Part shown: positions 16,442 through 27,099 of the stretch, one piece after another
Position numbering within the stretch: position 1 is the stretch's first letter
Layout of the letters: each line of letters starts with the position of its first letter
Made by a program: the position numbers and the translations under genes
From: Candida dubliniensis CD36
Lineage: Eukaryota > Ascomycota > Pichiomycetes > Serinales > Debaryomycetaceae
DNA length: 64,000 nucleotides
Assembly (NCBI RefSeq): GCF_000026945.1
Contig: NC_012863.1
Coordinates: 496,001-560,000, forward strand
Direction of reading: 5' to 3'
The notes under the pieces: generated by a model
The model's database searches: none
What the model was told of the DNA's origin: nothing
What the model saw: the letters and a program-made list of their open reading frames with translations, nothing else

Positions 16442-19192
16442 ATGGATGTCGATTTAGAAAAAAGAACTAAAGTTTCACGAGCTTGTGATTATTGCAAGAA
16501 AAGAAAATTTAAATGTTCAGGAGTATCTCCATGTGAATTATGCACAAAAAAGAATATACAGTGTGAGTTCAGCATTATTGATCGACGTACAATCCGCCGC
16601 AAGAATAAAAAACGAACTGTACGAAATAAACCAGTAACCAATACCATCATAGGATCTCATAAAATTAGTAAAGATAACGATGATAATGATCAAATCGATA
16701 AACAAACTTTAAAATTGTTGACTAAAAAATCTAATGTTCCCGAACAACTTCAGCCATTGTTAACATTTCCATTACACAAATTGGACAATAAACTAAACGA
16801 AGAAGAACCAGAGGAAGACAATGATCAAGAAAAAAATGAAGAACGGGAACACCCACAGAGTAACATATCACTTCCATCTGGGTCCAATTCAGGGTCTTAC
16901 AATCCTCGAAATCCTAACCATGATGGAAAAGAGAGTAACAAAAGTAAAGGTAGAGTCTTTACAACCAATGCTACAGGGTTCAATATTGCAACAACAACAA
17001 CAGACGAAAGAGCAGGCGGAGGCAATCAACAATCGTCCTCGATGCCAAAGAAAATAATTATCACAAGAGAACGTTACCCCCCTAAAGTATTATATGATGG
17101 TGAAGGTAACTTGAGATATTTTGGAGAAAGCTCACCATTGTCTTTTCTTTTCCAATGTCGTAGTGTTTTTGTTGATAAAATTGGAGACTCAAATTTCACA
17201 TTAGAAAATAACGATTCATTGGAAGTTATTGAAGATTCTGATGAATCTTACGAAGTAATACAAGTTGCCCTTCCTAGCCGTCAAATATTGGACGACATTA
17301 TCAAAATTTTTTATAGAAACATTCAACAGGCAGTCTATTTTGTAAATATTGATTTCTTCAAAACCCAAGTTATTGATCCAGTTTACGAAAATTATAGTGA
17401 CTGCACACCAGGTAAAATTGCCCTTGTCAATCTAGTTATCGCAGTTGGATTATTATACGCTGAAAACACAAACGATCCATTAGTGAACCTTTTGCAATCG
17501 CCAACTATGCGATCATCAGCCTATTTTGAGTTTGGGTTCTTTTTAGCTAAAAAACATATGACCAAAGGTGAATTATGGATAACCGAGGCATTTGCCTTGG
17601 CATTTTGTTATTACACTTCTAAACAACAACGTAACTCGGCTTGGCTAATGTTAGGTATGGCAATTCGAAACGCACAAGCATTAGGATTGCACAGAAAATT
17701 CATAAATGAGTCATTTAGGGATCATAATTATAGAACTCATCGAAGAAGGCTATTTAAATCCTTGTATATGCTAGATCGCATTCATTCAGTATTACTAGGT
17801 CGTCCATTGATCATTGATGATTATGACTGGGATGACTTTGATAGTGAAGATATTTATGATCTTGATTCGGATAAAAACCCAATAAAAGATCCACGATTCG
17901 AATGCATAATACAAGCATGCAAAGTGTCAAAATTGACTGGGAAGGTAATACGAAATTATTATCTAGATGGAATAATCAATCCATATAAAGCAGAAAAATT
18001 GGCAATAGAACTAAAGTTGTGGTCACTCAGCTTGCCTGAATACCTTCAGATTGATAAAATTTTCAGACCAGAGACTGTCAATAAAATGCCATTATTAACT
18101 ATGCACTTGTCACAATTATATTCCATTGTATTGTTATGTCGACCATTTTTCATGTTTGTTATAATGAATAAAAAGCACAAAAAACATTCCACTAAGAAAG
18201 CTAATGGCGAAAATTTACAAAAGAGACCCAAAACAAGATTAGAGACTTCAATGTGTAATTTCTGTAAGGCAACCACCAAGTCATCGACATTAATCATTCA
18301 AATGGTTGAGAACTATATAATTTCAACTAATAAGTTAAAGTCGGCAAGAGCTGAACTGAATGGGTTGATACATACTTGTTTAATGGCCAGTTTAATTGTT
18401 GGTTTATCGATTTTATTCCTTGAAAATAATGGATATAGTATTGAAGATGGATATTCATCAAGTCAGTTAATGAAATATTTAAATTCATCAAAACAGATTT
18501 TCAAATTTTTTGATAGAGTGAACAATGCATTATCAATGAAATTTCATAATATAATTGAAAAAATGCAATTGGCATTGATGAATAAATTCAATCTTGACGT
18601 CAATGGTGATAGGATTATCAATTTGAATGAGAGTCAACAAGGACAACATACACATGACATAGTACCACAATCGCAACCAACGGTGCCACCACCACCACCA
18701 CCATCACAATCGCAACCACAACCACAACAAACTCAACCTAATGGAAACATAGCAAATTATAATTCCAACTATAACAACCAAGATAATACTACAATGAAAG
18801 CGGAGGTGGTAACAAATCTACCTACTTCATTCAACGAAGATTATGATAGATTTATTGATACATTTGGTAACTTGCCGAATTTTTATTCTTCAAATCATAA
18901 TTATGGCAATAACTCACACCAATACCAAACGAATGGTGTTGATTACTATAATGCCAACAATTACCACAACAATGCACAAAAACATAATGGTAATAATTAT
19001 AGCAATCATGCAATGAACCATCTGCCAGAATCTGTGACTAGTTCCACAAATTTATCTTCATCGAGTAGTAGTTATTCGAATCCGACTTATCATCAAGACC
19101 CAACCAAGAATAATTTGACAACAGATTCATTAGATGTGTTTATGTATAATGTCGAATTGAGTGATATTTTATACGATGTGAAACCTAATTGA
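16442..19192 (+). CDS. Zn(II)2Cys6 transcription factor with fungal-specific TF domain
   Basis: A 916-residue nuclear regulator. The N-terminal binuclear zinc cluster has C15, C18, C25, C31, C34 and C41 (SRACDYCKKRKFKC...), followed by a basic linker (RRTIRRKNKKR). A fungal-specific transcription-factor middle homology region spans about 275-560, with blocks such as AWLMLGMAIRNAQALGLHR and RRRLFKSLYMLDR. The C-terminus (about 740-890) is Pro/Gln/Asn-rich and probably activating. I do not recognise a specific orthologue, so I give no symbol and no target pathway. It converges with ADR1, 228 bases apart. Confidence 0.93.
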   Translation: MDVDLEKRTKVSRACDYCKKRKFKCSGVSPCELCTKKNIQCEFSIIDRRTIRRKNKKRTVRNKPVTNTIIGSHKISKDNDDNDQIDKQTLKLLTKKSNVPEQLQPLLTFPLHKLDNKLNEEEPEEDNDQEKNEEREHPQSNISLPSGSNSGSYNPRNPNHDGKESNKSKGRVFTTNATGFNIATTTTDERAGGGNQQSSSMPKKIIITRERYPPKVLYDGEGNLRYFGESSPLSFLFQCRSVFVDKIGDSNFTLENNDSLEVIEDSDESYEVIQVALPSRQILDDIIKIFYRNIQQAVYFVNIDFFKTQVIDPVYENYSDCTPGKIALVNLVIAVGLLYAENTNDPLVNLLQSPTMRSSAYFEFGFFLAKKHMTKGELWITEAFALAFCYYTSKQQRNSAWLMLGMAIRNAQALGLHRKFINESFRDHNYRTHRRRLFKSLYMLDRIHSVLLGRPLIIDDYDWDDFDSEDIYDLDSDKNPIKDPRFECIIQACKVSKLTGKVIRNYYLDGIINPYKAEKLAIELKLWSLSLPEYLQIDKIFRPETVNKMPLLTMHLSQLYSIVLLCRPFFMFVIMNKKHKKHSTKKANGENLQKRPKTRLETSMCNFCKATTKSSTLIIQMVENYIISTNKLKSARAELNGLIHTCLMASLIVGLSILFLENNGYSIEDGYSSSQLMKYLNSSKQIFKFFDRVNNALSMKFHNIIEKMQLALMNKFNLDVNGDRIINLNESQQGQHTHDIVPQSQPTVPPPPPPSQSQPQPQQTQPNGNIANYNSNYNNQDNTTMKAEVVTNLPTSFNEDYDRFIDTFGNLPNFYSSNHNYGNNSHQYQTNGVDYYNANNYHNNAQKHNGNNYSNHAMNHLPESVTSSTNLSSSSSSYSNPTYHQDPTKNNLTTDSLDVFMYNVELSDILYDVKPN

Positions 19193-19420
19193 GATATAGA
19201 ATTTGCGTGTGTGTATAGATTTAATATATTGATTAAAATAAATAACTTTATAAAATAAATAAAAACTGATTAACGAACTAACTAACTAAATAAATAAATA
19301 AATAAATTATTTGATAATAATGACAACAAGAATAGCGAAAAAAAAAAAGGAAAAATCATAGAAGCAATGAATGAATGAATGAACGACGGAATCATCAACA
19401 TATTAAAGTATTCTTATCTT

Positions 19421-22400
19421 TTAACCATTCAAATTAGCTTCATTATCAATTAAATATTTTCTAATTTCTGATAAACTATCTCCTAATTTCTTAAATACGC
19501 AAACTTTTAAATTTAAATCATAAATATAATTCAAAACATTTTCTCCCATTTTTAATATATATAAAGTCTTTTCTAATCCAAAATCTTGTGATTGATGTTG
19601 ATTTTGTTTAGTACCATTGTCTGTAGTATTAGTAGTAATATTATGATGATCCGAAGATAATACATTACCATTATAAAGATACAAGTTTGTGAATTCTTGT
19701 TCTAATTTTATCGATAATGCATTATTATTGTTATTAACACCACCACCACCACCACCACCACCACCTCCTCCAGTTGTTTGATATCTCAATTTCAAAAAAC
19801 TTTCAAGTCTTTCTAACAATTTAAGAACCATACTATACCTATGATTTAATTCAAATATTAAATCAGTATTAGCAAATGGTGATGCATTATTATCATTCTT
19901 ACGCATAACGTATACTGAAAATATTGACAACACAGCAAATGCATGAAATAACATTTGTGCTTGAATCAAATTGCTTGATTTTTCAACTTCTTCAAATATA
20001 TCAAGATTAATATGTTTCTCAAAATATGACATGGTATTTTCTTTATCATATCGTAGTTCATCATCAATAAATCGTGAACATTCTTCTTTTTTGGAATTAC
20101 CATTATTGTCCATATTCAAATACCCAAAATCAGTATCAAATGCAGAAATTAATTGATCACCATTGCTTTCATTGTTGTTGTTGTTGTTGTTGTTAATCTT
20201 ATTGTTGCTTTCACAGGTATGGTCATTCTTACTTTGATTTTTATTATTACTGTTTGAGTCTTCAACTTTAAATAAAATCAACTTGAGTACCAGTATACAA
20301 CAATCAGCAAGTTTCAAATAATCATAATCACTAATTGAGTTAAGTGGATTCGCTGTGCTATGGGCATCCAAAAGACGATGATAGTTTTGTGTCAAGTCAT
20401 CATAATTTTTAAGCCAACTTTGTTCTTTAAGCAATTTAAGATCTATTAAAGATGAAATTTTGGTAAAACTAACTAATAAAGCATAATCAATTTTTTCCAT
20501 ATCTTTATTGGCAGGTAATCTAAAACAGTTGAACCCCATTCCATTATTGGAAGGATAAAACTTAGTTAAATAATCCAACACTTTGAATGTATCTACTTCT
20601 TTCATCTCTTGATATTGCTTGATTTCGTATATACCATGCACCAAACAATTGAATCCATATTTACAAAGGTTTCGTAGTTGATGGGCGACTTTCGACTCAA
20701 CCTCTGGTGCTACATTATTATCCAAAATACCAAATTTCATTATTGTCAATAATAAATCTCGGAAAACTATTGGTTCATTCTTGCTATTCAAATAACCATC
20801 CAAAGTCTTGTTATTTTTTTGAGAAAACTCTTGAAACTCTTGAAAATTTTTGAAATTCCATAAAGTCTCTTCATCTCTGGAAGTTACAGCCAATTGATTT
20901 ATATCATTAATTGAAAAAGTTAAAGGCACATTGTACATCATCAATAAATAGTTTGTTAACCGATAAATGATAAATACTATTCTCGTCTGAGATTGCATGT
21001 TTATATTATTTTTGTATTTCATCTCATCATTCAAATTATTGGCAAATAGGGATGTACCATTATCATGAGAATTTAATTTATTATAAAGTTCTTCATCTTC
21101 ACCGTTGCTTGAAAAAAAAATCGGTCCCTTATTTTTTATTGATGTCTTAACCAACGAATTTAAAGCGTTCAATTGACGAATAACAATATAAACATTATTT
21201 TCATTATCTGAAAATAATCCATAAAGTACCGACAACGTTAGTGACTGGAGTAACCATAATGGATTACTAGACGGGCTTGTCTCCTTACCGTTCTTGTAAT
21301 TCTTGTCATTACCAGAGTTTGTCTTTCTACTCTCTAGATAAATGTGTATTGTTCTTCGTGATGCTTCATAAAGATGTTCAGCATCGTTTTTGTTATTGGC
21401 CAACAAGGCTCCCACGGTTGCCACTAACAATGGCAAACAAACTCTAGCACTTTCGTTGTTTATATCTTCATTGCAAGTCATGGCCATAATTTCATATTCA
21501 TTCAATTTGGAAGGATGTAAGAATGGAAAATGCGACAAGAATGATTGAATGAAAATAGTCAAATAGAATTCCAATTTTTCATTAGAAGGTATAGTAGGTG
21601 TCATTATTCCACTTATGGGATATTTACCTAATGCTTTGTTTATCATGTGTCTCATGTGATTAGTAAACAATTTATTGCTAGAATAGTTATGCAACCTCAT
21701 TTTATTCATCACTGATTGGTCTAAATGTGGTGAAGCGCCACTAGGATGGGATGATTGGTTATGAAGAACAAATTGGTTGTTTTGTTGATTCGGTGAAACA
21801 ATATTGTTTGGTGAGTTATAGTCATTAGCTGAAGAAGTTGCAGACACATTATTATCTCCATAAAACGAGTAACCTCCAGGCATAAATTTAGAAATAACAT
21901 CTTGGCCTATGTCGTCAATGGTATGAAGGAAATTCAAGTCATAATTAATATGTTGGTTATTCTGATTATTACTGGTATTGTTATTATTGAAATCACCAAT
22001 TCTCCCAGTAATCCCTGGAACCATTTCATTTTCCATTTCTTGTGTGATAGGTGATAATGGTTTGAAAGTTTGAATTGGATGAGAAGAAACCGCATTTGAA
22101 GTTGTCGATATAGAATCCATTGGAAAATTGAGTATATTTTCTGGAATATCGTAAAATGAATAACCATAATGGTCTTCACTTAACATGTCATTCCGCGATA
22201 ATCCAAGCAGGGACTGATTTGGCTGTTGTTGTTGGTGATGGTGATGGTGCTGTTGTTGTTGCTGTTGCTGCTGCTGCTGATGATGAGCAGCAACACCATT
22301 TTGGATTTCTTGATTGGTAATTGTTACCGTTGGCATCATGTAGGAACCATCAAATGGAGTATTTAAACTGTTTACACTTTCAGATCTTGCTTGGCCCATG

Positions 22401-23620
22401 TCGGTTGCTGAAAACGTTGATTGATGAGAAAATGACCCATGTTGACTGACATTTACCGGAGGCGTTACATGATCTGCTGAAGCTGTTATAGAATTCTGGC
22501 GCATCAAGTCCGCAGCAGATACAGAATCAGATAATCCTGGAATATTTGGGATATTATTTAGCCAAGTGATTTCATTATCTAATGAGGATGGTAAAAATTG
22601 AGGTGTCGAGAATTCGACACTATCTGGTTGTGGATATATATCATTAAACTCTGGTATATTGATAGCATAATTTGCACCTGATTGAGCAGAAAATGATGCA
22701 CCTCTTCTGGATCTTGTTGGTGTTACTGAAACCCCACTATTAGTGCTTGATACGATTTTTGTATCAATGACAGCCTTTTGACGTTGACCAAGAGCCTGCT
22801 TGTGCAATGAGCTGGAGTTTTTTCTCGTAGGGTTAGACGAGTTTTTCCTTGATGTGGTTGTTGATGATTTAGCTACTTTTGACTTTGTGGTGTTCGCCTT
22901 GGTTGGCTTTTGTTTCAGGTGGAATAAATTCAAATTGAACTCCGGTGGAGGGTCGGTTTTATCCTTTTTACCATTCTTTGTGGTTCCTCCAGCAGATCCC
23001 TCATGATCATTTTCGTCTTCCGAATTTGCCATTTCTTCATCGTCGTCCTCATCATCTTCACCATATTGGGATTTTTTAATTGACTTTCTTCTTAATCTAG
23101 TTATTGCGTCGGCACAGCCAGCGTGTAATTTCTGTGCATGTCTTAGTAATAAATCTCGACGACTAAACTTACGTTGACATACACCACAACTGAATGGTTT
23201 TTCCTTTGTATGTGATCTTTCGTGTCTACGTAGATGTTCTAACCGAGCAAAGGCTCTTGTACAGACTTGACAAACAAATAAACGTGGTTTCCCAGAGGGG
23301 GTTGTACCAAATGCAGTCAATTCTAATGGGATATCTTTAGACTTCTTTGACGCTGTTGTTGTTGTCGCATTGTTGGTTGTTGAATTTGTTGAATTACTTG
23401 GCGACATGGATGTGCCAGTATTTGTATTCTGTTTTTTGTGCTTATAATTCTTGGAAGCGTTTGCAGTATTGGTAGTTGAGGCGGGAATGGACGCATCTAT
23501 TGTTGTGTTTGACATGGTTGTTGTACCAGTGACACTATCAATCATATCTCCGGACTCAGTCATTAAAACTGGGTTAACAAAATAATTTATGTATTGACTC
23601 TGGTGAGTTGGTGAAATCAT
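19421..23620 (-). CDS. ADR1: C2H2 zinc-finger transcription factor, Adr1-like
   Basis: A 1399-residue factor with two adjacent C2H2 fingers near the N-terminus: C117/C120/H133/H137 and C145/C148/H161/H166, joined by the linker HTKEKPF. The recognition helices read RLEHLRRH and RRDLLLRH, as in Adr1. A Lys/Arg patch follows (RRKSIKK), then Ser/Asn/Gln-rich regions including poly-Gln/His near residues 445-470, and a conserved fungal TF-like region (about 690-1060). A run of about 12 Gly near residue 1285 is encoded by a GGN repeat at about 19740-19770. In S. cerevisiae Adr1 activates glucose-repressed and peroxisomal genes; Candida Adr1 may control different targets. Symbol from the finger pair and from remembered gene order. 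Confidence 0.88.
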   Translation of the reverse strand: MISPTHQSQYINYFVNPVLMTESGDMIDSVTGTTTMSNTTIDASIPASTTNTANASKNYKHKKQNTNTGTSMSPSNSTNSTTNNATTTTASKKSKDIPLELTAFGTTPSGKPRLFVCQVCTRAFARLEHLRRHERSHTKEKPFSCGVCQRKFSRRDLLLRHAQKLHAGCADAITRLRRKSIKKSQYGEDDEDDDEEMANSEDENDHEGSAGGTTKNGKKDKTDPPPEFNLNLFHLKQKPTKANTTKSKVAKSSTTTSRKNSSNPTRKNSSSLHKQALGQRQKAVIDTKIVSSTNSGVSVTPTRSRRGASFSAQSGANYAINIPEFNDIYPQPDSVEFSTPQFLPSSLDNEITWLNNIPNIPGLSDSVSAADLMRQNSITASADHVTPPVNVSQHGSFSHQSTFSATDMGQARSESVNSLNTPFDGSYMMPTVTITNQEIQNGVAAHHQQQQQQQQQQHHHHHQQQQPNQSLLGLSRNDMLSEDHYGYSFYDIPENILNFPMDSISTTSNAVSSHPIQTFKPLSPITQEMENEMVPGITGRIGDFNNNNTSNNQNNQHINYDLNFLHTIDDIGQDVISKFMPGGYSFYGDNNVSATSSANDYNSPNNIVSPNQQNNQFVLHNQSSHPSGASPHLDQSVMNKMRLHNYSSNKLFTNHMRHMINKALGKYPISGIMTPTIPSNEKLEFYLTIFIQSFLSHFPFLHPSKLNEYEIMAMTCNEDINNESARVCLPLLVATVGALLANNKNDAEHLYEASRRTIHIYLESRKTNSGNDKNYKNGKETSPSSNPLWLLQSLTLSVLYGLFSDNENNVYIVIRQLNALNSLVKTSIKNKGPIFFSSNGEDEELYNKLNSHDNGTSLFANNLNDEMKYKNNINMQSQTRIVFIIYRLTNYLLMMYNVPLTFSINDINQLAVTSRDEETLWNFKNFQEFQEFSQKNNKTLDGYLNSKNEPIVFRDLLLTIMKFGILDNNVAPEVESKVAHQLRNLCKYGFNCLVHGIYEIKQYQEMKEVDTFKVLDYLTKFYPSNNGMGFNCFRLPANKDMEKIDYALLVSFTKISSLIDLKLLKEQSWLKNYDDLTQNYHRLLDAHSTANPLNSISDYDYLKLADCCILVLKLILFKVEDSNSNNKNQSKNDHTCESNNKINNNNNNNNESNGDQLISAFDTDFGYLNMDNNGNSKKEECSRFIDDELRYDKENTMSYFEKHINLDIFEEVEKSSNLIQAQMLFHAFAVLSIFSVYVMRKNDNNASPFANTDLIFELNHRYSMVLKLLERLESFLKLRYQTTGGGGGGGGGGGVNNNNNALSIKLEQEFTNLYLYNGNVLSSDHHNITTNTTDNGTKQNQHQSQDFGLEKTLYILKMGENVLNYIYDLNLKVCVFKKLGDSLSEIRKYLIDNEANLNG

Positions 23621-23920
23621 TCAGCTAGTTTTATTTTTTTTTTTTTCTTTTTTTAATTTTTTTTTTCTTTCTTACTACTTTTTTGTTTTCTTAACAATTA
23701 TTCTCTTTTTGTGGGTTGGGAGGATTTTATATTGTAACTGTTAGAAGTTTGGTCTTTAGAGACTTTGAAGCGACTTTTTTTTTTTTAATTTGTTTCTTTC
23801 CTCCACAAAGACGGAACAAAAGCTTCTTAAAACGGTTCAAAATTGACCCTACCTTCAGAATATCCAAATTAATCAATTCTCAAAACTAAGCAATTAATCA
23901 AATAAAATGAAATAATTATA

Positions 23921-24115
23921 ATGACTATGCAAGCAACAATGTATTGCAAACCAGTATTAATTATATATTGTTTTGCTGGGGGTTTGATGATTTTCGCTGT
24001 GCTAAAAGTCGCAAATAAAGTTTTAATGTCGTGGGAGGAAAGATCTGCAGTGATAATTAAGACCAAAGAAGACAAAAAACCAGACAAAAAAACTCCAACT
24101 GTCTTAATGACGTAA
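23921..24115 (+). CDS. Possible 64-residue single-span membrane microprotein
   Basis: An ATG-initiated frame with a short N-terminus, one hydrophobic segment (about residues 11-27, PVLIIYCFAGGLMIFAV), then an amphipathic stretch and a charged Lys/Asp/Glu tail. This layout is common in small mitochondrial or ER membrane proteins. It lies 300 bases upstream of the ADR1 start, on the opposite strand. A leftward frame overlaps it, so one of the two is a shadow. I recognise no family. The call rests only on composition. Confidence 0.3.
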   Translation: MTMQATMYCKPVLIIYCFAGGLMIFAVLKVANKVLMSWEERSAVIIKTKEDKKPDKKTPTVLMT

Positions 24116-24832
24116 CACTGACACTAAAAAAACAATCTAAAAGTACCTGACAATAATTGGTAGTTACTGTTGATGTTGGGGTGCGTCGTATCGAATAACA
24201 AAAACCTTCGGTGTAGTACGAGGAGCCAAATTTTAAAGGAGGGAGGGAGAATCCCTAACGGATAACTAACCTCTAAAAAAAAATTATATTCTTAATTTCT
24301 TCTAGCCGTTTGCCACCAGACCAAAGGGATTCAATAGATTAAGGACTGTATCTCTATAGTGAAGGAAGGTATAAAGTCAATGAACAAGCTAATATGGAGA
24401 TTCACTTGTATTGAAAAAGGAACTTTGAGGAATATTTTTGGGAATTTCTTCTGACTCACAAAAAAAAAACACCTTGTAAATAGAAAAAAAAAACAAAAAG
24501 AAGTTGTAGTGGATATGAGTAGATAATTGAAATTTGACTGTTGATTGTGAAATTTATAATTATATGGAGGAGTAATCCACGGCTAACTAAATGAGTGCTG
24601 TTTGTGAAGTATGGGGTAAATTGATAAAAAAAAAAATGTCACCACAGGAAAAAAAAAAAAGTAATTATCGCGGAACCGGACTTTTTGCTCCGCTCCGACA
24701 CCTAATGGTTGTAAGTGATATCAGATACGAATAAAGTGAACTAGATGGATTCAACAAGTAATAGCGGTTGAATTGAACCAATAAGAAGGGTGTTTGTAAT
24801 ATCTATTTTGCTATTAAAACTTCTGGTGTGTA

Positions 24833-25161
24833 ATGAAACAGCTATGTAACAATAAGAATCAACAGAATAATGGAGAGCTGGATGCCATGAAACATATTAA
24901 TAAATACAGAGATTTGCTTGAATTAACCAAAGTAATCTTGACAAACACTCTGAACAACTTTCTCAAACAATTAGATAAAGTTCATATGACTTTTAGGTAA
25001 ATAATTGGATACTCAATGGTAAGTTATTCTGGTTGTTGCAAAAAGAAAAAGGAAACTTGATGAATTATATAGAAGAAGATGGTTGTAAAAATGAGAACCA
25101 AATCTTCGACCAAATAGAAAAAAAAAACAAGACGGTGCTACATATTAGTGAAGATGTTTAG
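24833..25161 (+). pseudogene. Possible decayed coding sequence (one frame break, one further stop)
   Basis: A 55-codon ATG frame ends at a TAA at 24998-25000. Its amphipathic product includes NKYRDLLELTKVILTNTL. A second frame, offset by one base, is open from 24997 to a TAG at 25159-25161 with another protein-like product (about 54 codons). After that stop the same frame runs a further 18 sense codons, to a TGA. Read across the two frames the stretch looks like one hydrophilic, Lys/Leu/Asn-rich protein of about 110-130 residues. I cannot name a family. Chance is not excluded in AT-rich DNA. Confidence 0.3.
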
Positions 25162-25300
25162 AAGTTGAAGAAAACTCTACATTGGCCAATCATTGTCACC
25201 ACCACCTTTATAAAATGAAAATAATAAATATTGATTGAAGTAAAGCCAAAATAAAAAACGAGAGGACCCTGAGGGGTTAATTATATTATATTATCAACTA

Positions 25301-25681
25301 ATGGCCTGTTTAATTGGTAAGTTCAATAGAGATAAAGAATGTTATTACCACCGTTGTCACAAATATCTTATAATCTATTTAATAGATGAAGATTGTATGG
25401 ATTTGAATATTAACATGCTTTGGGTGGTTTCTAGTCCCAGAGATTTGCTACCAGGATTGGTTTTGGTTAGAAGATTCACACCACCACCAAAGAAAAATAG
25501 GGGTCATGCTTGTGTGGTTGTGGGAATCAAATGGACAAGGAAACGCTGCTGGCTTTTGGATGTTACACTATCAGTTAGTTTTTTTTCAGACAGTAGACAT
25601 GAAATCTGTAACCGACATTTTAGACCAAGCATCAAGTGTGGGGTAAAAGAATACAAAAAAAAAAGCACAAGAAAGAAATAG
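25301..25681 (+). CDS. Hypothetical 126-residue ORF, doubtful
   Basis: An ATG-initiated frame of 126 residues, longer than most chance frames here. The product has a Cys/His-sprinkled N-terminus, a central PRDLLPGLVLVRRFTPPPKK and a Lys-rich end produced by an A-rich tract. No domain, signal peptide or membrane span is recognisable, and the composition is not strongly protein-like. It may be a spurious frame in the upstream region of ADR1 and the transporter. Confidence 0.22.
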   Translation: MACLIGKFNRDKECYYHRCHKYLIIYLIDEDCMDLNINMLWVVSSPRDLLPGLVLVRRFTPPPKKNRGHACVVVGIKWTRKRCWLLDVTLSVSFFSDSRHEICNRHFRPSIKCGVKEYKKKSTRKK

Positions 25682-26785
25682 AGAAGTAAAACAGACAGAC
25701 AAACAAGAACGAGAAAACTTTTGGATTTTCAAAAATTAATCTACAAAACGATATGAAAGGTTGTGGTTAATGAAGCTTTTATAGTCGAAATGAATGAATG
25801 AATGACCAATATACTAATACTCAAGTTTTATTTTGTTGGTGAGTGTATTGTTTCTTGGGTGTTTTCCAGATTTACGTATACTTTGCGAAAACCCAACAAA
25901 ACGAATACTTAATTATTTGGGGAGATTCTTCAAAAATATAGACACAGACACATCTCTCTGGTACTTACTTACTTACTATGCCACTTTAAGTATGTACTTG
26001 TTTTACCAATTAATGAATTATTTATTTATTCGTCCCCTGGATCTAGAAATAATTACATATTATAATCTACAAATCACATGATAACTCCAGATAGTTATTA
26101 ACTAATAATATCAACCCCCCTAATGGTGTAGTAATTAGGATATGACCGAATATAACAGAACAGAACGGAGTTAATGAACAATCAAAACCAATATTATCAC
26201 AGACAATTAAATATTATATGTCAGATATTTGTCGGTATTATTTTTACCTTTACCAAAATAAATTGGCATTGAATAACTCATTGAACCCAACAGTCCTTTT
26301 TTTGGTATTAGTATACTTCCAACTAAACTTCTTATTCTACAAGTATGCAAATAATAATAGTCTACCAATTTTGAAAGCAAAATAAATAACATTACACTCT
26401 TGCGACAAGAAATGGATTTTTTTTTTTTTTTTTTGCTTTAGTTATGGTTAAACTAATAAAGTATTAGTTGGAAACTGGGACTGAGAAGGGTGTTGTTGTT
26501 GTTAGGGTATCAACTAGTGTGGGGCAATATGGGATAACAAAAGGTGGAAGATAGAAGTTGAAAGTTGTAAGGTTGGTTGAATTTATATATAGAATTTGCC
26601 CCTCCCCCAGATTAAAGCCAATTTTTCTTCTTCTTATATTACAATTTATTATTGTTGTTTATTATCAGTCTAATAAATAATATTTATAAGACGGTCAAAT
26701 CTACGTATATTAGAGACATTCAATCAAAAAATTGTACCAGAAGTTAAAACCAAAACGTGTATATCGATCATCGGCTTTATGAAAG

Positions 26786-26806
26786 TTTGGCATCTCATAT
26801 GCCAAA
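26786..26806. repeat. Perfect inverted repeat, 8-bp arms
   Basis: TTTGGCAT (26786-26793) and ATGCCAAA (26799-26806) are exact reverse complements around CTCAT. A looser outer pair CGGC/GCCG (26772-26775 and 26809-26812) is also present. It lies about 300 bases upstream of the transporter ATG and may be a dimeric factor's site. Confidence 0.5.
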
Positions 26807-27099
26807 TCGCCGAGAACCACAATATGTGGCTACGCCTTGCATGAAAAAAATTGTTTCGGATAAATTAACCTTGAGTTTTGTTTCATTCATTCATTGAATT
26901 ATCTAAGTCAGTAACTTTATATCCTCCGATGGGATTAATAAATACTTTATTTTAATTAACCCCGATATATACATATATATTCTACAAAGCCAACACGTGT
27001 ATGGTAAATAAAACCTTACCTTGCCAAAAAAATTTTTATTCTTGAAAAGTTATACCCCCTTTTTTTTTTTTTTTTGATTGGATTAATGATAATTACAAT

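Larger units (their letters stand above)
23621..27099. other. Long divergent intergenic upstream of ADR1 and the MFS transporter
   Basis: 3.5 kb with no clearly known gene. It contains T-rich leader sequence next to ADR1 (23630-23660, 23775-23786), three uncertain open frames (23921-24115, a broken one at 24833-25161, and 25301-25681), an 8-bp-arm inverted repeat at 26786-26806, a palindromic ACACGTGT near 26993-27000, and a T run just before the transporter gene (27060-27075). No tRNA-like B box was noticed. Confidence 0.5.
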
